From: Limosilactobacillus mucosae DSM 13345
GTDB lineage: Bacteria; Bacillota; Bacilli; Lactobacillales; Lactobacillaceae
NCBI RefSeq assembly: GCF_001436025.1
Contig: NZ_AZEQ01000001.1
Coordinates: 62,001 to 126,000 of the forward strand
DNA length: 64,000 nt
Reading direction: 5' to 3'
The position numbers and the translations under genes were made by a program. The notes under the pieces are model-generated. The model ran no database searches and had not been told where the DNA came from. It worked only from the letters and a program-made list of their open reading frames with translations. Below are positions 8,916-16,913 of this stretch, piece by piece. Within the stretch, counting starts at the first letter, position 1. Each line of letters starts with the position of its first letter.

Positions 8916-9164
8916 ATGACTAAAGAAGAAATTTTTGCAACGGTAAAAGAAATCGCAGCTGAAGAACTGGATATCGATGAAGCCAAGATCGTGCTAGATG
9001 CCAAAATCAAAGAAGATCTGGAAGCAGACAGTCTGGACGTTTTTGAAATCATGAACGAACTGGAAGACAAGTTTGACATTGAACTGGATGTTGAAGATGG
9101 TGCCGAAACGATTAACGATGTCGTTGAACTGGTAGCCAAGCAGCTGGCAGCCAAGGAAGACTAA
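8916..9164 (+). CDS. acpP: Acyl carrier protein
   Basis: Carries growing acyl chains on a 4'-phosphopantetheine arm. 82 acidic residues in the four-helix ACP pattern; the attachment Ser is in EADSLDVFEIMNELE. GAGGA precedes the ATG. fabD starts one base after its stop, so the two are tightly coupled. The position between fabH and fabD makes it the housekeeping fatty acid ACP rather than a D-alanyl or polyketide carrier. Confidence 0.96.
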   Translation: MTKEEIFATVKEIAAEELDIDEAKIVLDAKIKEDLEADSLDVFEIMNELEDKFDIELDVEDGAETINDVVELVAKQLAAKED

Positions 9165-9165
9165 G

Positions 9166-10098
9166 ATGCAGCTAGGGATTCTGTTTAGCGGTCAAGGAGC
9201 ACAAAAACCAGGAATGGGCTGTGACCTGCTGGCTGATGAGACGTTTTCAAAGACGCTGGAGCAGGCCAGTGAGGCAGCTGAACTTGATATCGTCAAGCTT
9301 TTGAAGAGCGAAAATGGCGAGTTGAATCAAACCAGATACGTTCAGCCGGCACTGGCAGCTTTTAGCCTGGGAATCTGGCATATGCTGCAGCGTGACCTGC
9401 CCAACTTGCCGGCAGCTGGCATGGTCGGCTTGTCGCTGGGGGAATATCCGGCTTTGATGGCGGCTGAATCCTTGGCGATCGATGCTGGCTTTGCTCTGCT
9501 TAAGGATCGTGGCCAATATATGCAGAAAGCGGCGGATGAGGTTGCCAGTACGCTGGCAGCGGTTATTGATCCGGATATCGAACCGGTTGAAAAAATCTGC
9601 GCGCAGCTGCCAGATGTCTGGGTTGCCAATTACAATTCACCACGACAACTGGTGATTGGCGGTACTCAAGCAGGGATCAAAGAGGCAGTAGAACGGTTAA
9701 AAGCAAGTCAGGCAGCCAAACGGGTGATTAAGCTGAATGTCAGTGGTGCTTTTCATACGCCGCTGTTTGACGGCGCTCGCCAACAGATGAAAGCCCGCCT
9801 GTGCGACGTTGAGTTTAGCCAGCCAAAGGTTCCGGTGATCAGCAATACGATCGTGGCTCCGTTTCAAACTAAAGAAACAGCAGCTATTCTGGAACGTCAA
9901 CTGGCGGTGCCAACTCATTTTGGCCAGGATCTGCAGTATCTGATTGAGCATCAAAAAATTGAAGGAACGCTGGAAATTGGTCCCGGCAAGACGCTCAGCA
10001 AATTTGCCAAGCAGGTCGACGCTGGCTTGAAGCGGGAACATATCGAAACGCGGCTGGATTATGAGAACTTTGTAAAGGAGCATGTCCAATGGAGCTAA
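9166..10098 (+). CDS. fabD: Malonyl-CoA:ACP transacylase
   Basis: Loads malonyl groups onto ACP. Alpha/beta-hydrolase-like acyltransferase of 310 residues. The nucleophile Ser is in GLSLGEYPAL (family GHSLGE), the oxyanion glutamine in FSGQGAQKPGMG and the catalytic His in SGAFHTPLF. The ATG at 9166 follows acpP by one base, and the last 10 bases overlap fabG. Confidence 0.95.
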   Translation: MQLGILFSGQGAQKPGMGCDLLADETFSKTLEQASEAAELDIVKLLKSENGELNQTRYVQPALAAFSLGIWHMLQRDLPNLPAAGMVGLSLGEYPALMAAESLAIDAGFALLKDRGQYMQKAADEVASTLAAVIDPDIEPVEKICAQLPDVWVANYNSPRQLVIGGTQAGIKEAVERLKASQAAKRVIKLNVSGAFHTPLFDGARQQMKARLCDVEFSQPKVPVISNTIVAPFQTKETAAILERQLAVPTHFGQDLQYLIEHQKIEGTLEIGPGKTLSKFAKQVDAGLKREHIETRLDYENFVKEHVQWS

Positions 10099-10820
10099 CC
10101 AATAAAACGGTATTGATTACCGGCAGCTCAAGAGGAATCGGCGCGGCAACGGCACTGTCATTTGCCAAGGCGGGCAGCCGCGTGATCTTGAACGCCCGTC
10201 ATGAATTGCCAGCCTCACTAAAGCAGCAGCTGGATGAGCTTGGTACTGAATATTGCTTTTTGCCAGGTGACGTCAGTGATGAACATGTCGTCAAGGAATT
10301 GACTAAGACCGCTTGGGAAAAGTTTGGCGGAATTGACGTATTGATCAATAATGCCGGTATTACGCGGGACCGCCTGTTGATTGGCATGAAGACGGCAGAT
10401 TTTGATGAAGTCCTGCAGGTCAACTTGAAAGGACCGTTTTTAATGATTCAGGCGCTGCTTAAAAAGATGTATAAGCAGCGGGCAGGGGTCATCATCAATC
10501 TGGCCAGCGTCGTTGGTCTGCATGGTAATGCCGGCCAGGCCAACTATGCTGCCAGCAAGGCGGGAATCATTGGCCTGACTAAAACGGTAGCCAGAGAAGG
10601 CGCGCTGCGGGGAATTCGCTGCAACGCTATCGCACCAGGGATGATTGCCAGCGACATGACGGCAGCCATGCCACAAAAAGCGCAGGACCAGATTTTAGCG
10701 AGTCTGCCTTTAAAACGCTTTGGCGAACCGGCAGAAATTGCGCAGACGGCTTTGTTTTTAGCCCAGAATGATTACGTAACCGGTCAGACGATCGTAGTTG
10801 ATGGCGGGATGACGATTTAG
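10089..10820 (+). CDS. fabG: 3-oxoacyl-ACP reductase
   Basis: NADPH-dependent reduction of 3-oxoacyl-ACP. Classical short-chain dehydrogenase of 243 residues: TGSSRGIGAATA binds the cofactor, NNAGITRD is the structural NNAG motif, and the Ser-Tyr-Lys site is read from INLASVVG and YAASKAG. The C-terminal VTGQTIVVDGGM is typical of FabG. The gene overlaps fabD by 10 bases and precedes fabF by 9. Confidence 0.95.
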   Translation: MELTNKTVLITGSSRGIGAATALSFAKAGSRVILNARHELPASLKQQLDELGTEYCFLPGDVSDEHVVKELTKTAWEKFGGIDVLINNAGITRDRLLIGMKTADFDEVLQVNLKGPFLMIQALLKKMYKQRAGVIINLASVVGLHGNAGQANYAASKAGIIGLTKTVAREGALRGIRCNAIAPGMIASDMTAAMPQKAQDQILASLPLKRFGEPAEIAQTALFLAQNDYVTGQTIVVDGGMTI

Positions 10821-10829
10821 GAGAAGCTT

Positions 10830-12062
10830 ATGACAAGAGTTGTAATTACAGGGATGGGGGCTGTTTCCCCAAACGGCAATGGCTTTGATGAGTTTGTTGA
10901 GCACACTTTAGCTGGAAAGATCGGCATCAAGCCAATCACCAAGTTTGACGCCGCGCCAACCGGGATTACGGTAGCTGGTCAGATTGATGATTTTGATCCC
11001 AGCGAGGTAGTTGGCAAAAAAGCGGCTCGCCGGATGGATCTTTATTCACAATATGCCATTCAGACGGCAGCTGAAGCAGTTGCGATGGCCGGGATCAATG
11101 AAGAAAATACGGCACCTGAAGATCTGGGCGTTATCTATGGCTCGGGAATCGGCGGTTTGACCACGATTCAAGAGCAGGTAATCAAAATGCATGACAAAGG
11201 TCCCAAGCGAGTTTCGCCAATGTTTGTTCCAATGGCGATCGCCAACATGGCCGCGGGCAACATTGCGATTCGCTTCAATGCGCAAAATATCTGTACGTCG
11301 ATCGTAACGGCCTGTGCAACGGGAACCAACTCGATCGGTGAAGCCTATCGTCAGATTAAGGAAGGCCGCGCGCAGGTCATGATTGCCGGTGGCTCAGAAG
11401 CTTCAGTCAATGAAATCGGGATTGCCGGTTTTGCTGCTTTGACTGCACTTAGCACGACGACGGATCCTTTGAAAGCTTCCCGGCCATTTGATAAGGATCG
11501 CAATGGCTTTGTCTTAGGTGAAGGTGGCGCGGCAATGGTTTTGGAGAGCCTTGAGCATGCGCAAAAGCGAGACGCTCAAATCTTAGGCGAGATCGTTGGC
11601 TATGGCGCTACGGGCGATGCCTATCACGTTACTTCTCCGGATCCAGCAGGCCGTGGTGCATCAAGAGCCATGCAGCAGGCAATTGACGAGGCTGGAATTG
11701 CTCCAGAAAAAGTCGACTACATCAATGCTCATGGTACGGCAACTCATGCTAATGATGCTGGCGAGTCACTGGCTGTCAATCAGGTCTTTGGTAAAGACAG
11801 CAAAGTGCTGGTCAGCTCAATCAAGGGCATGACCGGGCATCTGCTTGGGGCAGCCGGAGCAATTGAGGCGGTCGTTACCGTTGCCGCGTTGCAAAAAGGC
11901 GTGCTGCCGCCAAACGTTGGCTGTGAGAATCAAGATCCGGCCTGTCAGGTCAATCTGGTTGATCAGACCAATCAAAATCAGCCTGATGCCGAATATGCCC
12001 TGAGCAACTCATTTGGCTTTGGTGGACATAATGCCGTATTGGCTTTTCGAAAATGGAAGTGA
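10830..12062 (+). CDS. fabF: 3-oxoacyl-ACP synthase II
   Basis: Elongating condensing enzyme. 410 residues; active-site Cys in VTACATGTNSIGEA and the two His residues in AHGTATHANDAGE and GMTGHLLGAAG. FSNSFGFGGHNA at the C terminus is the usual KAS II end. TAGGAG precedes the ATG. No FabB is present in the window, so FabF probably does all elongation encoded here. Confidence 0.96.
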   Translation: MTRVVITGMGAVSPNGNGFDEFVEHTLAGKIGIKPITKFDAAPTGITVAGQIDDFDPSEVVGKKAARRMDLYSQYAIQTAAEAVAMAGINEENTAPEDLGVIYGSGIGGLTTIQEQVIKMHDKGPKRVSPMFVPMAIANMAAGNIAIRFNAQNICTSIVTACATGTNSIGEAYRQIKEGRAQVMIAGGSEASVNEIGIAGFAALTALSTTTDPLKASRPFDKDRNGFVLGEGGAAMVLESLEHAQKRDAQILGEIVGYGATGDAYHVTSPDPAGRGASRAMQQAIDEAGIAPEKVDYINAHGTATHANDAGESLAVNQVFGKDSKVLVSSIKGMTGHLLGAAGAIEAVVTVAALQKGVLPPNVGCENQDPACQVNLVDQTNQNQPDAEYALSNSFGFGGHNAVLAFRKWK

Positions 12063-12069
12063 TTTTTAA

Positions 12070-12492
12070 TTGGAATTAAAAGACGTTCAGCATTTAATGA
12101 AGACGTTTGAGGTCTCAGATACCAGAGAGCTTAAGATTGATGACGGCTCGTTCCATCTCTATCTGAGCAAGAATCAGCAGGCAAATGCCAAAACTGATCT
12201 AAGTCCGCAGCCATCCCATGCCGAGCCGGTACGTCCCGTGGCTGCTGCAAGCACTCAGCAGATCAAGGCGCCTTTGGTTGGGACGGTCTATCTGCAGGCC
12301 AAGCCAGAACAGCCAGCCTACGTCAAGGTTGGCAGTCAAGTTCACAAAGGCGATGTCGTCTGCATTATTGAGGCAATGAAGATGATGACAGAGGTTAAAA
12401 GCGATCAAGACGGCATTATCAGTGCAGTCAAGGTTAAAAATGGCGAGCTGGTAGAGGTTGATCAGCCTTTGTTTGAAGTTACGGAGGGTTAG
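12070..12492 (+). CDS. accB: Biotin carboxyl carrier protein of acetyl-CoA carboxylase
   Basis: Carries carboxybiotin between AccC and AccA/AccD. 140 residues: an N-terminal segment, a Pro/Ala-rich linker (SPQPSHAEPVRPVAAAS) and a biotinyl domain with the lysine in IEAMKMM. The start is TTG 12070, with GGAAGTGA 7 bases before, in the end of fabF. The protein must be biotinylated by BirA, encoded 10 kb downstream behind a biotin-responsive operator. Confidence 0.94.
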   Translation: MELKDVQHLMKTFEVSDTRELKIDDGSFHLYLSKNQQANAKTDLSPQPSHAEPVRPVAAASTQQIKAPLVGTVYLQAKPEQPAYVKVGSQVHKGDVVCIIEAMKMMTEVKSDQDGIISAVKVKNGELVEVDQPLFEVTEG

Positions 12493-12495
12493 TCA

Positions 12496-12930
12496 ATGAC
12501 TGAAACGATTTTGGATTCAAACGCGATTCAAAAGATCATTCCTCATCGCTATCCGATGCTCTTGATCGATCGCGTAATCGAGTTGGAACCAGGCCAAAAA
12601 GCCACGGCAATTCGCAATGTTACCATCAATGAAGAAGTCTTCAACGGTCATTTTCCGCAAAATCCGGTTCTGCCAGGTGCACTGATCGTTGAATCATTGG
12701 CGCAGACAGGAGCCGTAGCACTTTTGTCAGAGCCTGAATTCGCAGGCAAGACGGCTTATTTTGGCGGCATCAAGTCAGCTGAGTTTCGCAAGGTCGTTCG
12801 TCCTGGCGATACGTTAAGACTTGAAGTCGAGCTGGAAAAGGTTCGCGGTCAAGTCGGACTGGGCAAGGGCGTAGCAACGGTTGATGGAAAAAAGGCCTGT
12901 ACCGCAGAGCTTACCTTTTTGATTGGCTAG
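12496..12930 (+). CDS. fabZ: 3-hydroxyacyl-ACP dehydratase FabZ, second copy
   Basis: Second hot-dog dehydratase of the cluster, 144 residues, with NGHFPQNPVLPG (catalytic His) and IVESLAQTGA (catalytic Glu). GGAGGG precedes the ATG. It lies between accB and accC, as in other lactobacilli and enterococci. Its sequence is nearer to ordinary FabZ than the copy at 6932, so it is the likelier plain dehydratase; this division of labour is inference. Confidence 0.92.
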   Translation: MTETILDSNAIQKIIPHRYPMLLIDRVIELEPGQKATAIRNVTINEEVFNGHFPQNPVLPGALIVESLAQTGAVALLSEPEFAGKTAYFGGIKSAEFRKVVRPGDTLRLEVELEKVRGQVGLGKGVATVDGKKACTAELTFLIG

Positions 12931-12939
12931 GTGAAAAGC

Positions 12940-14310
12940 ATGTTTTCGAAAGTATTAGTAGCCAATCGTGGCGAGATCGCAGTACGAATCATCCGCTCGC
13001 TGCGGGAACTGGGCATCAAATCGGTAGCCATCTATTCAACCGCGGATCGCGACAGTCTGCATGTCCAGTTAGCCGATGAGGCCGTTTGCGTTGGCGGATC
13101 ACGACCGCAAGACTCATACCTGAATATGCAGAATATCTTGGCAGCTGCAATCGGTACGGGCGCTCAGGCAATTCATCCTGGCTTTGGCTTTCTTTCGGAA
13201 AATGCAGCTTTTGCTGAGATGTGTGAAGCCTGTGGGATTGTCTTTATCGGACCGAAAGCATTGACGATCGATCTGATGGGCAATAAGGAACATGCCAGAG
13301 AGCAGATGAAAAAAAGCGGCATCCCGGTAATTCCTGGCAGTGATGGCTATCTTAGCAATGTTGAAAGCGCCAAGCAGGCTGCCGCAGCAATCGGTTATCC
13401 GGTTTTATTAAAAGCAGCAGCAGGCGGTGGCGGTAAGGGGATTCGGCGCATTGAGAATCAAGATCAGATGCAGCAGGCGTTTGATGAGGCTCAAAGTGAA
13501 GCACGGCTGTCGTTTAATGATGATCGCATGTATCTGGAAAAGATTCTGGAAAACGTCAAGCATATTGAGGTTCAAGTCTTTTGTGATGATTTTGGTCATG
13601 CCGTCTGGTTCCCAGAACGTGACTGTTCTTTGCAGCGCAATAAGCAGAAAGTGATTGAAGAAAGCCCATGCTCCTTGATCAGTGAAGATGAGCGGCACTA
13701 TCTAGGAAAATTGGCGCTTAAGGCGGTTAAGGCAATCGATTATCGCAATACCGGGACGCTGGAGTTTTTGATGGACCAAGCGCATCATTTTTACTTTATG
13801 GAGATGAACACGCGAATTCAAGTTGAGCACACCGTTACGGAAATGGTAACCGGCATTGATTTGGTCAAGGCTCAGGTAATGGTTGCAGCCGGCGCAAAAC
13901 TGCCTTTTAAACAGTCCGACATCAAGCTGCATGGTACGGCGATTGAATGCCGCATCAACGCTGAGAATCCGCAAAAAAACTTCATGCCTTCAACGGGGAC
14001 GATCAACTACCTATATCTGCCAGTTGGCAATCTGGGCATGCGGATCGATACCGCGCTTTATCCACAGGCCAAGGTAACGCCTTATTACGACTCAATGATT
14101 GCTAAAGTGATTGCGCTTGGCCATGACCGCAATGAAGCCATTGAAAAATTAAAACGGCTGTTAGGCGAGATGGTGATTACGGGAATTACGACCAACCAGA
14201 ATTTTCATCTGGCGATTCTCAACGATCCTGAATTTTTGCGCGGAACGATGACGACCAATTATCTTGAGCAGGACTTTATGCCTCGTTGGAAAGGAGAGAC
14301 TCAGCAGTGA
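12940..14310 (+). CDS. accC: Biotin carboxylase of acetyl-CoA carboxylase
   Basis: ATP-dependent carboxylation of the biotin on AccB. 456 residues: KVLVANRGEIAVRII at the N terminus, ATP-grasp loop KAAAGGGGKGIR, catalytic EMNTRIQVEH. I start at ATG 12940, 5 bases after AGGTGA; the in-frame GTG at 12931 lies within that ribosome site. It is distinct from the biotin carboxylase domain of pyruvate carboxylase downstream. The stop overlaps the GTG of accD by 4 bases. Confidence 0.95.
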   Translation: MFSKVLVANRGEIAVRIIRSLRELGIKSVAIYSTADRDSLHVQLADEAVCVGGSRPQDSYLNMQNILAAAIGTGAQAIHPGFGFLSENAAFAEMCEACGIVFIGPKALTIDLMGNKEHAREQMKKSGIPVIPGSDGYLSNVESAKQAAAAIGYPVLLKAAAGGGGKGIRRIENQDQMQQAFDEAQSEARLSFNDDRMYLEKILENVKHIEVQVFCDDFGHAVWFPERDCSLQRNKQKVIEESPCSLISEDERHYLGKLALKAVKAIDYRNTGTLEFLMDQAHHFYFMEMNTRIQVEHTVTEMVTGIDLVKAQVMVAAGAKLPFKQSDIKLHGTAIECRINAENPQKNFMPSTGTINYLYLPVGNLGMRIDTALYPQAKVTPYYDSMIAKVIALGHDRNEAIEKLKRLLGEMVITGITTNQNFHLAILNDPEFLRGTMTTNYLEQDFMPRWKGETQQ

Positions 14311-15158
14311 AGCTTTATGTGCAGAAGAAAAACACGCTAAGCGAACGCCATGTTAAGGCGGATCAAAAGGCAGATGCCAAGGTTCCAGATGATCTGCTGC
14401 GCAAATGCCCGCAGTGTGGGCTGACGATTATGAGTCGCCAGTTGGGCTGCTACGCTGAGTGTCCACAGTGTCATTACGGTTTTCGCATTGGAGCTCGGCA
14501 GCGCTTGGCCTGGCTGACAGATGAGTTTGACGAGCTGGACATGGATCTGCAGACTAAGGATCCATTGGCTTTTCCAGGTTATCAAGATAAGCTGAAGAAT
14601 GCTCAGAACAAGACTCAGCTCAACGATGCCGTTTTGACTGGCGTGGCTAGGATTGGCGACCAGCAGGCAGCTTTAGGCATCATGGATCCAGGCTTTATCA
14701 TGGGGTCTTTAGGAACGGTTGCTGGTGAAAAGATTACGCGGCTGTTTGAACATGCAACGCAGCACCGGCTGCCGGTCATCATGGTTACGGCATCTGGCGG
14801 GGCCCGAATGCAGGAAGGAATTCATTCTTTGATGCAGATGGCTAAGATCAGCAATGCGGTTGCCGCACATGATCAGGCTGGGCTGCTTTATGCAGTCGTC
14901 TTAACCGGACCAACGACGGGTGGAGTTACGGCCAGTTTTGCCATGCAGGGTGATATTACCCTGGCTGAGCCGCACGCATTGGTAGGCTTTGCCGGCCGAC
15001 GTGTAATTGAGCAGACAATGCACCAAAAGATTCCTAATGATCTGCAGGCTGCTGAAAATCTGCTGAGACACGGTTTTATAGATGCAATCGTTAAACGAAC
15101 AGATGAAAAGGCAATGCTGGAACGCTTGCTTAAGCTGGGAGGTGCCATGCGTGTCTGA
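14307..15158 (+). CDS. accD: Acetyl-CoA carboxylase carboxyltransferase beta subunit
   Basis: Zinc-bearing half of the carboxyltransferase that passes CO2 from biotin to acetyl-CoA. 283 residues; the four-Cys zinc ribbon is KCPQCGLTIM then ECPQCHYG, and the crotonase-like core shows TASGGARMQEG and GPTTGGVTASFA. Start GTG 14307 overlaps the stop of accC, with AAGGAG 10 bases upstream. It overlaps accA by 8 bases, matching the fixed stoichiometry of the two subunits. Confidence 0.94.
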   Translation: MKLYVQKKNTLSERHVKADQKADAKVPDDLLRKCPQCGLTIMSRQLGCYAECPQCHYGFRIGARQRLAWLTDEFDELDMDLQTKDPLAFPGYQDKLKNAQNKTQLNDAVLTGVARIGDQQAALGIMDPGFIMGSLGTVAGEKITRLFEHATQHRLPVIMVTASGGARMQEGIHSLMQMAKISNAVAAHDQAGLLYAVVLTGPTTGGVTASFAMQGDITLAEPHALVGFAGRRVIEQTMHQKIPNDLQAAENLLRHGFIDAIVKRTDEKAMLERLLKLGGAMRV

Positions 15159-15924
15159 AAAAACGGCTGTTGAAATCGTTAAGGCCGCGCGCAGTGAAGA
15201 AAAGATCACCAGTGCTGAAATTTTAACGCAATTATTTTCTGATTTTATTGAATTGCACGGTGATCGCAGTGGAACTGATGATCCGGCTATTAAAGGCGGC
15301 ATTGCAGACTTTCACGGGCAAGCAGTGACAGTGATCACGACTGATCGCGGTCAAAGTATTGAAGAACGCATGGCCTGTCATTTTGGCTGTCCGGAACCGG
15401 GTGGCTATCGCAAATCGCTGCGCTTGATCAAACAGGCGCAAAAGTTTGGTCGCCCGGTCTTTTGCTTTGTCAATACACCGGGTGCATATCCTGGCCAATC
15501 GGCAGAAGAAAATGGTCAAGGATCGGCAATTGCTCAGAATCTACTGGAGATCAGCAAGCTGGCGATTCCAATCATCACGGTGGTCTTTGGCGAAGGCGGC
15601 AGTGGCGGTGCATTGGCGCTGGCTTGTGGCGATGAGGTCTGGATGCTTGAAAACAGTACTTATTCAATTCTTTCACCAGAAGGATTCGCCTCGATCTTGT
15701 GGAAAGACAGCTCACGCGCGGCTGAGGCAGCTGAGATCATGCAGTTGACGCCGCAAGCCTTGAAAAAGCAGGGCGTCATTGAGGGGATCATTGCCGAGCC
15801 AACCGATCATCAAGCCGTCATTGCCAATTTGGATGCGGTTTTGACCCGCGAGCTGGCTGCGCTGCAGAAACTAACGCCAGCTGAACTGCTTCAGCATCGT
15901 CAGCAACGTTTTAGAAAGTTTTAG
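15151..15924 (+). CDS. accA: Acetyl-CoA carboxylase carboxyltransferase alpha subunit
   Basis: Partner of AccD. About 257 residues with FIELHGDRSGTDDPAIKGG, FVNTPGAYPGQSAEENGQG and FGEGGSGGALALACGDEVWM, all AccA hallmarks. The start is GTG 15151, preceded by GGGAGGTG about 7 bases away; farther upstream in-frame codons run through accD and do not match the family. It is shorter at the N terminus than the E. coli protein, as is usual in lactobacilli. Confidence 0.94.
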   Translation: MSEKTAVEIVKAARSEEKITSAEILTQLFSDFIELHGDRSGTDDPAIKGGIADFHGQAVTVITTDRGQSIEERMACHFGCPEPGGYRKSLRLIKQAQKFGRPVFCFVNTPGAYPGQSAEENGQGSAIAQNLLEISKLAIPIITVVFGEGGSGGALALACGDEVWMLENSTYSILSPEGFASILWKDSSRAAEAAEIMQLTPQALKKQGVIEGIIAEPTDHQAVIANLDAVLTRELAALQKLTPAELLQHRQQRFRKF

Positions 15925-15936
15925 TGAGGGAAAACA

Positions 15937-16701
15937 ATGGAAGGAATTTTAAGCAATAAGCAAATCGTCGTCATGGGCGTGGCCAACAAGCGCTCGATTG
16001 CGTGGGGATGTGCTCAGGCGATGGAAAAACAGGGAGCAACCGTGATCTACACCTACCAAAACGAACGTATGAAAAAAAGCGTCAGTCGGTTGGTTGGCGA
16101 TGAAAAACGTTTGGTCGAATGCGACGTTGCCAACGACGCCAGCATCCAGACGGCTTTTACGACAATTAAGCAGCGATTCGGCAAAGTAGATGGACTGGTT
16201 CATGCCATTGCCTATGCCAAAAAAGAAGAATTGAGCGGCTCGATTCTAAACGTCAGTCGTGAGGGCTATGCGCTGGCTCAAAACATTTCGGCGTATTCTT
16301 TGATTGCTGTTGCCAAGGCAGCTCATGAGCTTGACTTGCTCAACGATCCTGCCAGCATTGCTACTTTGACCTATTTTGGCTCAGAGCGGGCAATTCCTAA
16401 CTACAACGTCATGGGAATCGCCAAGGCAGCCTTAGAAGCCAGCGTTCGCTATCTGGCGCGTGACATGGGCTCGCTGGGCGTGCGGGTAAATGCCATCTCG
16501 GCTGGGGCGATGAAGACTCTGGCGGTTACCGGAATTGACAACCACAGCGATCTTTTGAAGATGTCACAGGAGCGGACGACTGATGGGCAGTCCGTTACCT
16601 TAGAAGAAATCGGTGGGACCTGCGCCTTTTTGATGAGTGACCTGTCAAAAGGAATTGCTGGCGACGTTATTTATGTCGATAAAGGCGTTCATTTAATCTA
16701 A
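15937..16701 (+). CDS. fabI: Enoyl-ACP reductase (NADH), FabI type
   Basis: Last step of each elongation cycle. 254 residues, short-chain dehydrogenase fold with the FabI cofactor motif GVANKRSIAWGCAQAM and the Tyr-x6-Lys site NYNVMGIAKAALEA. GTCAFLMSDLSKGIAGDVIYVDKGVH is the typical C terminus. FabI, rather than FabK, suggests triclosan sensitivity. It is the last gene of the fab operon and is closed by a strong terminator. Confidence 0.95.
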   Translation: MEGILSNKQIVVMGVANKRSIAWGCAQAMEKQGATVIYTYQNERMKKSVSRLVGDEKRLVECDVANDASIQTAFTTIKQRFGKVDGLVHAIAYAKKEELSGSILNVSREGYALAQNISAYSLIAVAKAAHELDLLNDPASIATLTYFGSERAIPNYNVMGIAKAALEASVRYLARDMGSLGVRVNAISAGAMKTLAVTGIDNHSDLLKMSQERTTDGQSVTLEEIGGTCAFLMSDLSKGIAGDVIYVDKGVHLI

Positions 16702-16706
16702 CTTGT

Positions 16707-16740
16707 AAAAGGATTCAGAACTCTGAATCCTTTTAATTTT
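16707..16740 (+). terminator. Terminator of the fab operon
   Basis: AAAAGGATTCAG (16707-16718) pairs perfectly with CTGAATCCTTTT (16723-16734), followed by AATTTT. Confidence 0.9.
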
Positions 16741-16843
16741 TGCTAAAAACAGGAAAGTTATTTAAAAAATTAAAAAATGGTTCGGCTTTTATTGATTGAT
16801 CTTAGCGATTTCTCATTTTTTAGTCAATCAACCTAAAAATTTA

Positions 16844-16852
16844 TGATATAAT
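16844..16852 (+). promoter_or_regulatory. Extended -10 promoter of pyc
   Basis: TGaTATAAT, a perfect -10 with extended TG; the -35 is weak. The roughly 55-base leader shows no riboswitch fold. The upstream 100 bases are AT-rich with no other feature seen. Confidence 0.65.
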
Positions 16853-16913
16853 TTTGCCTTGAGGTAGGGAGAAAGTTCGTTACTGTTGACGATTGATCAA
16901 GGTGGTGTATTTC

